The notes under the pieces were generated by a model. That model was not told the DNA's origin. It worked only from the letters and a program-made list of their open reading frames with translations, and searched no databases. Source: Cervus elaphus (lineage: Eukaryota > Chordata > Mammalia > Artiodactyla > Cervidae). Taken from it: a DNA stretch of 64,000 nt. Shown piece after piece: positions 11,936 to 23,613 of the stretch; within the stretch, counting starts at the first letter, position 1, and each line of letters begins with the position of its first letter. The position numbers were made by a program, and so were the translations under genes. The stretch is from positions 49,128,001 through 49,192,000 of the forward strand of contig NC_057835.1 of the NCBI RefSeq assembly GCF_910594005.1, read 5' to 3'.

Positions 11936-12127
11936 TATATGTATAGAAAATATCTGAAGATATAGAGAGAACTGTCAGCCATGGACACCTCTGGAGTGGT
12001 TGGGGGCAGGAGGATGAGAGGGAAGAGAGACTTAGTATTTAATTCATATTTTTACTATTTGACTTCACCAACAAAGGGTTACTTTAATATGGGTTACTTT
12101 AATAATAAAAATATTTAAAAAAAAAAG

Positions 12128-12719
12128 TTTTCATTTTTAGTATTTGCTATTTCAGGTACTGTATTCTAATTTTGAGCATTGCTTTTATCAAGTCATTATA
12201 CCTTTAAAATACTATGATTTCCAGTGGGAAAAAAATCCATAAGAAATGCCCAAGCACAGATAAAACACAAATATGATCTGTATCCTTTCAACAGAAACAT
12301 AATCTCTAACTCTCATAGACTAGTCCCCAACACTGAGGAGGTCAGTGGAGAAGAGTGGGGGGAAGTGGCAGTGATGAGTTGCTACGGGGTTTGTGTTCTT
12401 TTGTCACCAAAACAAACGCAAATACTGAGAAATTTGAAAGCAGAGTGGTAGATACTTTCTCTCTCACTTTCTCTCACTCTCGTTGCATTTCTTAAGGCCA
12501 GAATTGACTCTTTCCCTGTGAGAAGCAAGAAATCATATTCAGAACGTGTTTAACTTTTTTCTTTCTAATCTGAGAAGTTACAAAAATGGGTGACCCCAGA
12601 TAAACGTGAGAAGTAATCCTTTCCCTGGTCTGTCCCAGACTAAGAAAATTGGTCTTTCCTTTGTCTTACTCCTTTGTGGGAAAAACGAAGATCTCTTTTC
12701 CCTTGAGGCCGTTATCCAA
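12128..12719. other. Unassigned DNA
   Basis: No repeat or gene recognised. A CT-rich tract lies at 12458-12482. Confidence 0.4.
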
Positions 12720-13055
12720 CTGTTTCCTCTCAGAATATTCCTCCCACACCTTTACCTTTCACTTCATTAGTTCCTGGTCACATTCACAGCTCAGGGGTCA
12801 CATCATTTAGACACCTGCTGTGTCCCTCAGGCCAGGAGTTGTCCCCCTGTGTGTCCCAGTCCTCCTTACCGTGTCTGAAACACAAGCGTGGAACCATCAC
12901 ATGCTGCTTTCAGTGCCTCTTTATTTGTCTTTCTCACCCATTAAGGTCTTTAAGGTCAGGCACTGTGGCTTATTTATCATCATACCGCTACTAACCAATC
13001 TTGTGCGTAGAGTAGAATGGCTGCTCAATAAATATTTGCTGAATATTTGATGAAA
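12720..13055 (+). repeat. L2 LINE 3' end
   Basis: Ends with the L2 3' signature: aggtcaggcactgtggc near 12952, gctgctcaataaatatttgc near 13019, then gaatatttgatgaa. The upstream part fits the degraded L2 C-terminal region. Confidence 0.7.
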
Positions 13056-13145
13056 AAGAGTACTGATAGGATAAAGTAATTTGTTCCCAGATGTTACTGT
13101 CTTGCCCTTTAATATTTTGCCTTTTAATATGTTTGCCTTTTAATA

Positions 13146-13208
13146 TTGGTTTGGCCAAAAAGTTTGGGGGAAAAAAAAAACAACAAATGAACTTTTTGGC
13201 TGACCCAA
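13146..13208. mobile_element. Mariner-type MITE, 63 bp
   Basis: Two terminal inverted repeats back to back: ttggtttggccaaaaagttt on the left and gaactttttggctgacccaa on the right, joined by an A-rich centre. TA dinucleotides flank it at 13144-13145 and 13209-13210, as expected for Tc1/mariner targets. Non-autonomous. Confidence 0.88.
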
Positions 13209-13373
13209 TAGAAAAAGGTAGGCAGGAATTTTGGATTCTTCTACTAACAGGCTGGTAGAAGATCTACTTTTTTTTCCAAAGGAGTCTTCTGGTTCCTAGG
13301 GTGACCAAGGGTCTGGATTTGGCTGAAACTGAGGAGTTTCCCAGGATGTGGGACTTTTCCCTGCTAATATGGG

Positions 13374-13598
13374 TGTGCGTGCATGCGTGTGTGCTCAGTC
13401 ATGTCTGACTCTTTGTGACTGCATGGACTGTAGCCCTTCAGGCTCCTCTGTTCATGGGATTTTCCAGGCAAGAATACTGGAGTGGATTGCCATTTCCTCC
13501 TCCAAGGGCTCTTCCTGACCCAGGGATGGAACCCGGGTCTCCTGTGTTTCCTGTATTGACAGGTGGATCCTTTACCACTGTGCCATCTGGGAAGACCC
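13374..13598 (-). mobile_element. Bov-tA SINE
   Basis: Complete reverse-strand Bov-tA. Target duplication aatatggg at 13366-13373 and 13599-13606. The gtgcgtgcatgcgtgtgtg stretch on its left edge is the variable 3' tail. Confidence 0.93.
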
Positions 13599-13889
13599 AA
13601 TATGGGGATAGTCTTGGGCCAAGTAGGATGACTAGTCATTCCACTTTTAGATCAATCACATAAGAATGACCAAGTCTTATATGCAGATCAAGGCAAACTG
13701 TGCATTCTCCTTTCACTAGAATTCAGAAGGGGTACTACCACTAATATGTTGTTGACAATATTTTCATTTCTCCTCCCCACTAGGGATCATCCCACCTAAT
13801 TGATAAAATTCATTTGGTTTCTCAATGGATATATCAAAGTTTTCCATCCCTTCCTGCTGTGTCCACAGAAGGTTGTCAATCAACATAAG

Positions 13890-13970
13890 GAATTTAGAGA
13901 TTAAGTGCTTAAAGGGCAGGGACTGTGGCTGTTTTTATAGTGACAGGAATAGTACTGAACCAATGCACCT
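13890..13970 (+). repeat. Possible L2 fragment
   Basis: taaagggcagggactgtggc resembles the L2 gagggcagggactgtgtc block. Short and weak. Confidence 0.35.
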
Positions 13971-14722
13971 TTCTTATGATAGCCCTTTCATGCCAATAGT
14001 GGTGATGAGAGAGAAAATGGTTTCAAGATTATTAGGCATACTCGGACTTACCATGAGTTATGCAGTCTGGCTAAGAGTCAGGACTGTTATGTAAATACAT
14101 CTCAAATAATCCTCCAAGGGATGTTTATATGCTGGAGCCAAACAGGCAAAGCTCTTGTCTTTGTCAAATCTGAAATTTTCTACCAGAAATCAAACTGCTT
14201 GGCCTCAGAAGAGAAGGGTTGGCTAAGGCAGCTGTGCTGGGCACAGCTGTGAAACCCAGGGATTTCTAGATCCAAGCTCTGTCAAGAGATCAGCTCTCTG
14301 GCCAGCAGCTGTGCCCCAGCTGTGATGAAACGCGAAGGGCTCCCCCAGAAGACAGCTGAGACTGAACCAGACTCCTAATCCCAGATGCTCGTCTTCTCCG
14401 GAACACTGAGGTTTACTCTGGAAGCATCAGATTGCACCAAGTAGGGATGTTTTCCAAACTGTGCCTTGGCCGACCTTTGACCTCTTCAGAGACTTTCTCC
14501 TTTCTGTGATTTTCTGTAGAACCTATGATCTGGGTTAAAAGGGACAGAAAGAGCACATTAATTAAAAAGAGAAGTGCCTTGACCACCTACTCAGTCACCT
14601 ACCATCACTTGTGCTTCTCTGTGGCAGCGGGCACATCATAGGTAGTTTTATCACTTTCCTTGCTACTTCTATCCATGAAGTGAGGCTCTTAAGCAACCTT
14701 GGGGTATGTTTCTAAGTGGAAG
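13971..14722. other. Single-copy-looking DNA with a small hairpin
   Basis: No repeat family recognised. A perfect 9-bp inverted repeat with a 3-bp loop (cagctgtgc/gcacagctg) lies at 14229-14249. Confidence 0.45.
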
Positions 14723-14730
14723 CACAGTTT

Positions 14731-15676
14731 ACAAAAGGGATGTATTCAAAAAACTTTTTTAGGAAAACAGTACAGAGGTTCCTTAAACAACTAAAAATAG
14801 AGCTACCATATAACCTAGCAATCCCACTCCTAGGCAGATATCCAGAGAAAACTATCATTCAAAAGGACGCAAGCACCCCAGTGTTCATTGCTGCACTATT
14901 TACAATAGCCAGGACATGGAAGCAACCTAAATGTTCATTGACAGAGGAATGGATAAAGAAGATGTGGTACATAACAGTGAAATATTACTCAACCATTAAG
15001 ATGAAAAAAACAACGCAATTTTCAGAGACATGTATGAACCTAGAGATTGTCAAACAGAGTGAAGTAAGTCAGAAAGAGAAAGACAAATATCATATAATAT
15101 TGCTTATGTATGGAATCTAGAAAAATGATACAACTGAACTTACTTGTAAAGCAAAAATAGAGTCAAAGATGTAGAGAACAAATGTATGGATACCAAGGGG
15201 GAAAGGAGGAGTGGGATGGATCGGGAGATTGGGATTGACATTTATTTAAACAGGTAACTAACGAGAACAAACCGTATAGCACAGGGAAATCTACTCGGTG
15301 CTCTGTGGTGACCTATGTGGGATGGAAATCTAAAAAAGAGTGAATGTATACATATGTATAACTGATTTAGGCTTCCCAGGTGGTGCTAATGGTAAAGAAC
15401 CCACCTGCCAGCACAGAAGACATAAGAGACATGGGTTCAATCTCTGGGTCGGGAAGATCCCCCTGGAGGAGGGCATGGCAACCCACTCCAGTATTCTTGC
15501 CTGGAGAATCCCATGGAGAGAGGAGCCTGGCGGTCTACAGTCTATGGGATCGCAAAATGTCGAACATGACTGAAGCCACGTGGCATGCATGACATGCAAC
15601 TGATTCACTATTCTGTACAGCAGAAACGAACACAGCATTGTAATCAACTATACTCCAATAAAACCAAAACCAAAGC
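14731..15676 (+). mobile_element. Artiodactyl L1, 5'-truncated, split by a SINE
   Basis: ORF2 C-terminal and 3' end sequence: YNLAIPLLGRYPEKTI and VFIAALFTIARTWKQPKCSLTEEWIKK are readable in the 14716-15120 frame, followed by the 3' untranslated part and an A-rich end at 15657-15676. Flanked by cacagttt at 14723-14730 and 15677-15684. Interrupted at 15368-15597 by Bov-tA. Confidence 0.88.
15368..15597 (+). mobile_element. Bov-tA SINE nested in L1
   Basis: Head ggcttcccaggtggtgctaa, B-box ggttcaatctc, and Bov-A body ending gaacatgactgaagccacg. An 8-bp duplication of L1 sequence, aactgatt, flanks it at 15360-15367 and 15598-15605, so it landed after the L1. Confidence 0.94.
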
Positions 15677-15684
15677 CACAGTTT

Positions 15685-16045
15685 TAAAGATAACATGTTG
15701 ACAGGATGGTTATTAAAACTGTGGTAATAAGCTATTAGAAGAAGCAGTATAAATGGATGATAGTAAAACAGAGAGAGTAGGAGGTGAAGGGAAGGACATT
15801 AGGAACTGACTGTGTAGCCCATCCCTTCCTCTTTCCTTACCCTCATACTAGGCTTGAGATCCTGACCTTACAACTTGGTTAAGCCTTTTATTCCAGGGAT
15901 TCTTATGATGCCTGCTTTGTTTGCTTCTCCTGTGGCTCTTGGGTAGAGGTGACTCCTTAGATTGGAAGTGATCACTAACCATGAATGGTGTCGTGGCAAG
16001 CAACATTTTTCTCCACAGTAAGAGAAAAAGGAATATCTCCTGAAC
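15685..16045. other. Unassigned DNA
   Basis: No repeat or gene recognised. Confidence 0.4.
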
Positions 16046-16600
16046 TAGCTACCATTGCTGAGTAACAAACCACCCCCAAACTTAGTGGCATAAGACAACC
16101 TTTATTTTTGCTCACAGATTCTGTGGGTGAGGAATTAGGGCAGGGCAAAGCAGGGGTGACTTTTTTCTGCTCCATTCTGTCTGGTACCTTATTTGGGAAG
16201 ACCTAAAGACTGGAAGTGATGTGATGGACAGAGGCTAGAATCATTTGGCTGCATCTTTACTTACATCCTTGGAGGTGGATGTCAGCTGTCAACAGGACCT
16301 CAGCTGGGCTGTTGGCTGGACCACTTACATACGATTTTCTCTCCATGTGCTCTCTTGGCATGGGCTAGTTTGGGTCCCCTTATCACATGGTGACTGGTTT
16401 CCAAGACCAAGTGTTTCAAGACAGCAGGAGTGCCTGACATTTTTGAACTTCCTTTGGAGGTCACTTCTGTCCTTCCCTGTTGGTTGAGATAATAACAAAG
16501 TTCTATTCAGCTCAAGGTGGAGGAGACATACACTTTATCCCTTGATCAGGGGAATTTTAAGATCACATTATAAGATGAACATGTTGGATGGTTGGTGTTG
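16046..16600 (+). repeat. Ancient mammalian interspersed repeat, family not named
   Basis: Opens with agctaccattgctgagtaac, then aaacttagtggcataagac and cagattctgtgggtgaggaa, a highly repeated mammalian consensus (tgctgtgtaacaaaccacc / acttagtggcttaaaac). It ends near the ggtggaggagacatacac block. I am confident it is a repeat but not of its class. Confidence 0.6.
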
Positions 16601-16927
16601 CTGTCATCTTTGAAAAATATTACCTGCTGCATCCTTCTAAGTTAAACGTTTTAGAAGAGTGGTTAGAATATAGGAAAGGTTGGGGGACTGGAAGTCATGA
16701 TTTTTTTCTTTGACAATTCTTCTGAGTTTGCTTCCTGAATACATTCTGTTGATTAAGCTCCTTACATTTGTTCTTGCAACTCACTCCACCATGAATGCAC
16801 TTTCTTGTCATCTTTGTCAGACATACTTTGATTGAATGTTCCAGAGAATTCTATTGGTAACTCATTGGTAAAATCTTCTCTGGTAAACCAAGGTAGAATT
16901 AGTCACACATTTCTCTGTGCTTCAGAT
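16601..16927. other. Unassigned DNA
   Basis: No repeat or gene recognised. Confidence 0.4.
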
Positions 16928-17165
16928 AATAACTAATGTGTAGTGAGCACTTTTCTATGTACGAGGCACAGTTCCAAGTAATTTGCATGGTTTAAATAAT
17001 TTATTCTTCCCAGCAAGGCTGTAAGGTAAAGGACATTATTATTATTTTAACTTTACCAATGAAGAAACTGAGGCACAGAAATTACATAACTCGGCTGAGG
17101 GCACATAGCTTTAAAGTGATGGAGCCAAGACTGAAGGCAGAGTCAGATAGTATGCCACTCCTAGA
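16928..17165 (+). repeat. MIR SINE
   Basis: Well-preserved order: gtgagcacttttctatgtac, aggcacagttccaag, atttattcttcccagc, accaatgaagaaactgagg, gggcacatagctttaaag, gagccaagactgaaggcag. Confidence 0.85.
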
Positions 17166-18823
17166 GGGACAGTTGGGAAAAGACTTCAGAATGATGTCTA
17201 TAGAAAATATTTACTAAGTAATTTGGCCAAAGAGTGTAGGTAGAAAGTGGAATAAAATTCTTGAAACTTTGGTCAGTTCAATCTTTTCAGTAACCTTAGA
17301 CACCAACTCCCTCCAGTGAATCAATTAAGATCAGGTATTGAAACACTAACTAACTAAAAAATTTCCAGCCATGTAAGCCAACTTATATAAGAGGAGCATA
17401 CAGGGAGCCTGAAAACACATGATTTTAAAATCATTATTTCATAAATGTTTCTGCAAAGTCAGGGAAGAGTTAAGGATATGATTGTCTCTTTTCTCCTCAT
17501 GGAAGAGAAGGGGAATTTTAAACAGCTCCTCTTCCCCAACTTGGCAGTATTCTGATTTTGGAGGATGTCTCTAATTGCTCAGATGCACAACCTTCTCTCC
17601 TTGAGAAACATGGCAAATGCTTTAGGCTCTTTCTTTTTTTTCCTTTGCATTCTTCCCGACTCTTTCCACTGTCCTTGCACTCAACACACATCCCTGCGTT
17701 TACTAAGCATGAACGTTGATTTGCCTGACCTCACACTCCAGGCATCTTTTTACTTTTAGAAGAGTTTCCAAAGTGAAAGGGTGAGAGGTGGTTCAATGTC
17801 ATTGGGCCATTCTTAATTTTTCTCGAGAGATAATAATGGTAACTGTAGTCTGATTACATGGGTAGTTAGCATCAAATATGCAAATACCTCATATGTTTGG
17901 AGAGTGTTCATTTTCTAGACGCCAGGAAAAGCAGAAGCTCCACAGAGGAGAAAACTCAAACTTCTCAGATGCAGAAATTTCATCCAAAAGTCATCCTAGA
18001 CTTTCATGTCTTGTAAGAGGTTTTCCAAAGCCTTCATGGTCCCATTTTTCTGCTGCCCATACTGATACTACTGCCTCAGTCCTGAACTCCCCCTCTGACA
18101 TCTAAGTGAGATTATAGGCAACCATGCATTGTGTTTAACTTTGGAAATCCAACACTCACTCTCTGAGATTTCGAAGTGGTCCAGTACCTTCATGCTGGAG
18201 GAGCATATTAGGAAGTCATGTCAGCCAGTTGACATTGGAGCTAGACCAGGGCAAGCAGTAAGGTTCTCACCTCCTCCCCTGTTCTTGGAAGGTCTTTCTG
18301 TCAGCAGTTTCCAGAGTGGGAGCTGCTCCAAGGATGCAGCCTTGAGAAAATAAGGGGTTGTTGAAACCATATGGTTAGATGGAAGGTATATGTGACTGAA
18401 TCCAGTTAAGGCTTCTATATAAACTTTTAAGATTCTGCTGGGCAGATGCAGACATCTATTCATCTTGTTGTACCCAAGACAAGCCTTGCATATGAGTTCT
18501 CTTAATTGTAAAGACTGCCACCTACCAGTCTAGAGTAGCTGCCTCTTTCTTTAATCTTTTTTTGCCCTCCATGTATGGGGCCAGTGTGTGAACCCACACT
18601 CCATGTGACCAAGTCACTCTCTCCCTCCCCCTAGCCCAAGATTCCCAGCATGGTGCTTATCTGAATGCCATGCTAGTACTCTCCAATTCATCTTTTTATA
18701 GCCCTGCTTTCTACTATTTCCGTGTGATTGAACAGTGGAAGTTTATAGAAATAATGCTTCCATCAAACTGTAGGGTTTGAGATAGAATATATGACCTCAA
18801 CATTTACAGTATTTTACATTAAG
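17166..18823. other. Single-copy-looking DNA
   Basis: About 1.65 kb with no recognised repeat. Short frames at 17878-18105, 18129-18353 and 18221-18463 lack domains, repeats or splice context. Confidence 0.45.
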
Positions 18824-18825
18824 TA

Positions 18826-18892
18826 TTGAATTGGCCAGAATGTTCAGTAAGATCTTACAGAAAAGTCCAAATGAACTTTTTGGCCAACCCAA
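18826..18892. mobile_element. Mariner-type MITE, 67 bp
   Basis: Terminal repeats ttgaattggccagaatgttc (left) and gaactttttggccaacccaa (right) around a gtaagatcttac palindromic core. Flanking TA at 18824-18825 and 18893-18894. Same family as 13146-13208. Confidence 0.88.
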
Positions 18893-18894
18893 TA

Positions 18895-20937
18895 TTCCCT
18901 AAGGGAACTATTAGCCTTCGAAAGTGATCTTTAGAGACCAGCATTGTCTTCTTGGTGAGTTTCAGGTTCCAACAAGGCTGTTTCAGCCATTTTTGTATGC
19001 TCCCTTTCTGGGTCTTTGTGAATTAATTAATCAATTGAAAATTCGTTCTTTGGTTTAAGTTTTATCAATATGTTTTTTTCTGTCTTGATTTTTTTTTTTT
19101 TTTTGCTGTTCATTTGAATCTCAAGAATTTCAGATGTGCCCTATTGGCTCTGCCTGTGGCTACTTCATGCTCAACTCAATCCAAAGATCCTATTTTGGAG
19201 AAGGGACACATGTCAAGAAATGTAAATTGCTGTACTCTGCTCCTTGGCCATCAAACATCCTTTGTTAACATTCTCATTTTCTACTAAATGAGCTATTGTG
19301 GCTACAAGTCAGTGGTTCCAATATAGAATTTGTAGCACAATAAACAAAGTGTAAAATGTATGTAATGAGGACTGCCTCTAATTTCCCTTAATTGCACTTT
19401 GAATTACAGCCAACATGACCCTGACACCAACATTACTTCCTCAATACATAGCCTTGATGTACAGCAAATTTTTCTTGTATGACAGGTTTATTTCTTTGTG
19501 GAAGAACTATTTAAGAGGTATTTCATTGTATGTTGCAAAGATGTAATTGGGCTCTGGCTGGTTTAGTCACTTAATAGGTATGGTCATAATGATATGTCAC
19601 TTCATAGTATATGATCTCCTCATTCCTTTCCAGGTTGATTGCTTTATCTTGGAGACATCAAATAGAGTTCATCGAAAATAACACCTATGGGAAGATGAAC
19701 TGGAGATTTATTTCTCACTTTAAGTTCAGGGCTTTGGTATGTTCAGAGAAGGCTGGTAGCTTCATATCAAATAAGCCTGACAAAAGAAAGGTAGTGAAAT
19801 CTATGAATAAAATTATTATCCCTTAAGATTTAAAGTGTATTTTCCTTGATGACAGGGAAAATCTGTAGGGGTATTGACTACTCACCAATTAACCATCAAG
19901 CTCAAAAGGCGTAAAGTGCTTTGGGATTAAATTCCCAGAAAAACATTTACGGTGATAGTGATATCACTTGCAACATATCATTTAATCCAAGATTAGTTTT
20001 TTGTTTATTGTTTGTATCACCAACCTTAGTACTAATTGCTAATTCAGTCTGAGTGCTGTCCTTCTTGTTTTCTTTTTGTATTTGTCTCCATTTGTTTTCA
20101 TCACTGTATTTATCATAAATAAGCTATATTTATCATAAAACTCAGAAATAAGAACATAAGTATTGAGGACAGGTAGATTCAAGAGAAGAAAAGATGTGAA
20201 AGTTTGGAAGGGCCAGGTGATTTTGGGCATAGCACAGTAGGACTCAATGAATAAATCCCCAGCGGTGATCTGATCTGAAAGGACATTGGTTTGGGTGATG
20301 GCCAAGTGGCATTGTTTTGAACAAGTGTAACTATAGTAACATTGGTGGTGACAGGAATCTGGCTGGCTGTGGTCATCAGTGGTGGCTGCTGCAGTCATCT
20401 TGTGGCTCCATATATATATTCAGCGGTAGCAGCATCAATAGCAGAGCCTCTGTCAGACAAAAACATTTGCCATGATGTCTTCAGTGGGTACCAATGACAT
20501 GATCGACAGTTTTAATGTCAGGAGTGACTTATGATATCACCACAGCAGTTAAAGAAAGTGGGGAGGAAAAGAGCTGGAACACTGCAGTTTCCAATTAAAC
20601 GAGTGTTCCAAGTGAGATACCTGCTGTGGATTGTCAGAGGCTGAGCATTAAGGTGTGGGGTAAAGAGGCTATTTTTTCAGGAGTTGATAGGAGCAAAGTC
20701 AGAGAGGACTAATATGTATCTTGTAAGATTTGTATTAAATTGAATAGCAAGGTGTAAAGCAGGAAAAACAATGTCCTGGTGCTTATTACAAATTAGCTAA
20801 TTTTGCTAATATAATATAGTAATGATATTATATTACAGTTTCCTCTTGTTAAGCAATTATTAAGTTCAGGGGCTGAACCAAGGTCTTTATTTGTAAAATA
20901 TGGACAACATTTTTGTGCCACGATTCTGGTTTATAGA
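18895..20937. other. Single-copy-looking DNA
   Basis: About 2 kb without a recognised repeat beyond a T-tract at 19088-19105. A minus-strand open frame of 119 codons (20039-20398) overlaps another open minus frame (20179-20376); neither has a recognisable domain and I do not call them genes. Confidence 0.45.
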
Positions 20938-21537
20938 CTATTGTAGACTGAATTATACCCTCCCCATCCCAAATTCACATGTTGAAGCCCTGACTTCCAG
21001 TAGAACTGTATTTGGAGATAGAACTTCTAAGGAGGCAGTTGACTAAATGAGATCATAAGTGCTAAGTCACTTCAGTTGTGTCTGACTCTGTGCGACCCCA
21101 TGAACTGTAGCCTGCCAGGCTTCTCTGTCCATGGGATTCTCTAGGCAAGAATACTGGAATGGGTTGCCATGCCCTCCTCCAGGGGATCTTCCCGACCCAG
21201 GGATTGAATGTGCATGCATCTCTTATGTCTCCTGCATTGGCAGGCGGGTTCTTTACCGCAGGGTTTACCTGGGAGATGATAAGGGTGGGGCTGTAATCTG
21301 ATGGGACTGATGTCCTTACAAGACGAAAGCGCTCTCTCTGCTCACACAGAGAAATGCCCATGCCAGGACACAGTGAGAAGTCATTGTCTACAAGCCAAGG
21401 AGAGACGTCTTGCCAGAAACCAACCCTTCTGGCACCTTGATCTTCAAGCTTCTCCAATGGTGAGAAAACCAATTTCCATAGTTTAAGCCGCCTAGTTGAT
21501 GGTATTCTGTTGTGGCCGGTTGAGCAGACTAATACAT
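20938..21537 (+). mobile_element. MLT1-type MaLR solo LTR, split by a SINE
   Basis: Left part: tagactgaattataccctcc, cacatgttgaagccctgac, ttgactaaatgagatcataa. Right part: ggtggggctgtaatctgatg, caagccaaggagagacgtc, gtttaagccgcctagttgat, gagcagactaatacat. This is the order of an MLT1 LTR. No internal retrovirus-like sequence follows. Interrupted at 21060-21274. Confidence 0.82.
21060..21274 (-). mobile_element. Bov-tA SINE nested in the MLT1 LTR
   Basis: Reverse-strand full Bov-tA between gatcataag (21051-21059) and gatgataag (21275-21283), an 8-of-9 duplication of MLT1 sequence. The insertion is therefore younger than the LTR. Confidence 0.93.
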
Positions 21538-21689
21538 ATACCAAAAAACAAACATAAAAACCAGCTCTTCCTCCCCAATCCTTTATTTTCCATAATTCAT
21601 TTTCTGTGACCCTACTTGCTCTCCTACCCAAGTGACAGGAAGAACACTTGATCTTGTCAATTAAAGCTTTCTCAGCTTTCTGATTTTTT

Positions 21690-21905
21690 TAAAATTTTAA
21701 TTACCTTTTACTAGGTTATAATTGCATTACAGTGTTGTGTTGGTTTCTACTGCACAGCAAAGTAGATCAGCCATACGTACACACATATCCCCTCTTTGTT
21801 GGCTTTCCTTCCCATTTAGGTCACCGCAGAGCGCTGAGTAGAGTTCCCTGAGCTATCTAGCAGGTTCTCATTAGTTATCTATTTTATATATAGTATCAGG
21901 CTTTC
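21690..21905 (-). mobile_element. L1 3' end fragment
   Basis: The T-rich left end and gttataattgcattacagtg, ggtttctactgcacagc, ctattttatatatagtatc follow the artiodactyl L1 3' end in reverse. Confidence 0.75.
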
Positions 21906-21994
21906 CGATTTAAAATGAACTATTTGGATAATTGCTCTCTCCCCTCTGTTTTCCCAAGATGGCACCTGGGAGCAGAGTGACATTTCTTTTTTTT

Positions 21995-22575
21995 TTTTAG
22001 CCTGGATTTTAAAAAAATATATTCTTTCCCACTGTGGTTTCTTATAGGATAGTGAATATAGCTCTCTGGGCTGTACAGTAGGACCTTGTTGTTTATCTAT
22101 CCTATATATAGTAGTTTACATCTGCTAACCCCAAACTCCCACTCCATCTCTCCCCCAACCCCTCGGCAAACATCAGTCTATTCTCTATGTCTGTGATTCT
22201 GTTTTTGTTTTGTAGATAGGTTCATTTGTGTCATATTTTAGATTCCACATGTATCATATGGTATTCGTCTTTCTGACTTGTTCCCTTCTGATAATCTCTA
22301 GGTCCATCCATGTTTCTGTAAATGGCGTTATTTCATTCTTTTTTTATGGCTATATATGTACCATGTATTCTCTATCCATTCACCTGACAATGGACATTTA
22401 GGTGCTACTATGAACATAGGGGTGCATGTATCTTTTTGAATGACAGTTTTGTCTGGATATATGCCCAGGAGTGAGGTTGCTGGATCATATGATGATTGTG
22501 TTTTTAGTTTTCTGAGGAACCTCTTTACTCTTTTCCACAGTGGTTGCACGAATTTACATTCCCACCAACAGGGAC
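21995..22575 (-). mobile_element. Older L1 3' region
   Basis: A second L1 tail (T-run at 21988-21999), then gctgtacagtaggaccttgttg, ggttcatttgtgtcatatt, ccatgtttctgtaaatggc, caatggacatttaggtgc, tggatatatgcccaggagtg and tttacattcccaccaacag. The antisense frame 22328-22687 shows decayed L1 ORF2 C-terminal protein. Confidence 0.8.
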
Positions 22576-22971
22576 ACTTTCTTCTGCTTGAGATGTTGAG
22601 GTCTGAGGTCCTTCTGGTCATCTCCAGGGAAGGAATTTGTGCTGTATCCATTGTCGAAGTATCTGCAGTGGAGGAACTTGCTTGCATGTCACTTTTAGGG
22701 CCCAGTGATTCCCTCCCTGGTGGACTTGGGCCTCACCTTAGTTGTCTCTGGGACTGCTGATTGTTAGGGTCTGACTGAGACGCTTCTTCCATCACTAGGG
22801 CTCCTGGGAATGTTAGATCCCCCACAGACTCTGGGAATGGGGTGAGGGCAGGGTTGTGGGTAGAGGGTGGAAGACTAGTCTCTCAGGCAGTTTCATATGG
22901 TGCTTTCCTAGGTCATTTCTACTCCACCATCTAGATGCCATATTGATCCTCCTGCCTTATAGACTCAGTCA
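22576..22971. other. Unassigned DNA
   Basis: Moderately GC-rich, with no recognised repeat or gene. Confidence 0.4.
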
Positions 22972-23613
22972 GTCAATCAGTTCAGTCGCTCAGTCATGTC
23001 CGACTCTTTGCGACCCCATGAACCGCAGCACGCCAGGCCTCCCTATCCATCACCAACTCCCAGAGTCCACCCAAATCCATGTCCATCGAGTCAATGATGC
23101 CATCCAACCATCTCATCCTCTGTCATCCCCTTCTCCTCCTGCCCCAATCCCTCCCAGCATCAGGGTCTTTTCCAATGAGTCAACTCTTCACATGAGGTGG
23201 CCAAAGTATTGGAATTCCAGCTTCAGCATCAGTCCTTCCAATGAACACTCAGGACTGATCTCCTTTAGGATGGACTGGTTGGCTCTCCTTGCAGTCCAAG
23301 GGACTCTCAAGAGTCTTCTCCAACACCACAGTTCAAAAGCATCAATTCTTCTGCGCTCAGCTTTCTTTACAGTCCAACTCTTACATCCATACATGACCAA
23401 TGAAAAAACCATATCATGGCCTTGACTAGATGGACCTTTGTTGGCAAAGTAATGTCTCTGCTTTTTGATATGCTGTCTAGGTTGGTTATAACTTTCCTTC
23501 CAAGGAGTAAGCGTCTTTTAATTTCATTGCTGCAATCACCATCTGCAGTGATTTTGGAGCCCAGAAAAATAAAGTCAGCCACTGTTTCCACGGTTTCCGC
23601 ATCTATATGCACG
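22972..23613 (-). mobile_element. BovB LINE 3' portion
   Basis: Reverse-strand BovB from its tail (cagtcagtcaatcagttcag) into the RT C-terminal region. Readable minus-strand protein includes MVFSLVMYGCKSWTVKKAE and EISPECSLEGLMLKLEFQYF, with a frame break near 23412. 5' truncated upstream of the YADD motif. Confidence 0.93.

Larger units (their letters stand above)
10930..12127 (+). repeat. Ancient L1M 3' region, split by later insertions
   Basis: The pieces follow the 3' end of an old L1 on the plus strand: 10930-11285 (tattaaatgcatacacc, ttcctagtaattctac), 11706-11830 (aggaatatgctgaatgaaaaaagc), and 11938-12127 (gacacctctggagtggttgg to an A-rich end at 12117). Inserted between them are an unclassified LTR-like segment (11290-11705) and a mariner-type MITE (11831-11935). 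Confidence 0.6.

Noticed and set aside
20938..21537. Endogenous retrovirus with coding genes
   Set aside because: Only a solo MaLR LTR is present; no gag, pol or env-like sequence adjoins it.
21062..21631. 189-codon minus-strand open frame
   Set aside because: It runs through a Bov-tA and an MLT1 LTR; SINEs do not encode protein.
22856..23425. 189-codon plus-strand open frame
   Set aside because: Antisense to the BovB at 22972-23613 with unrelated upstream sequence.
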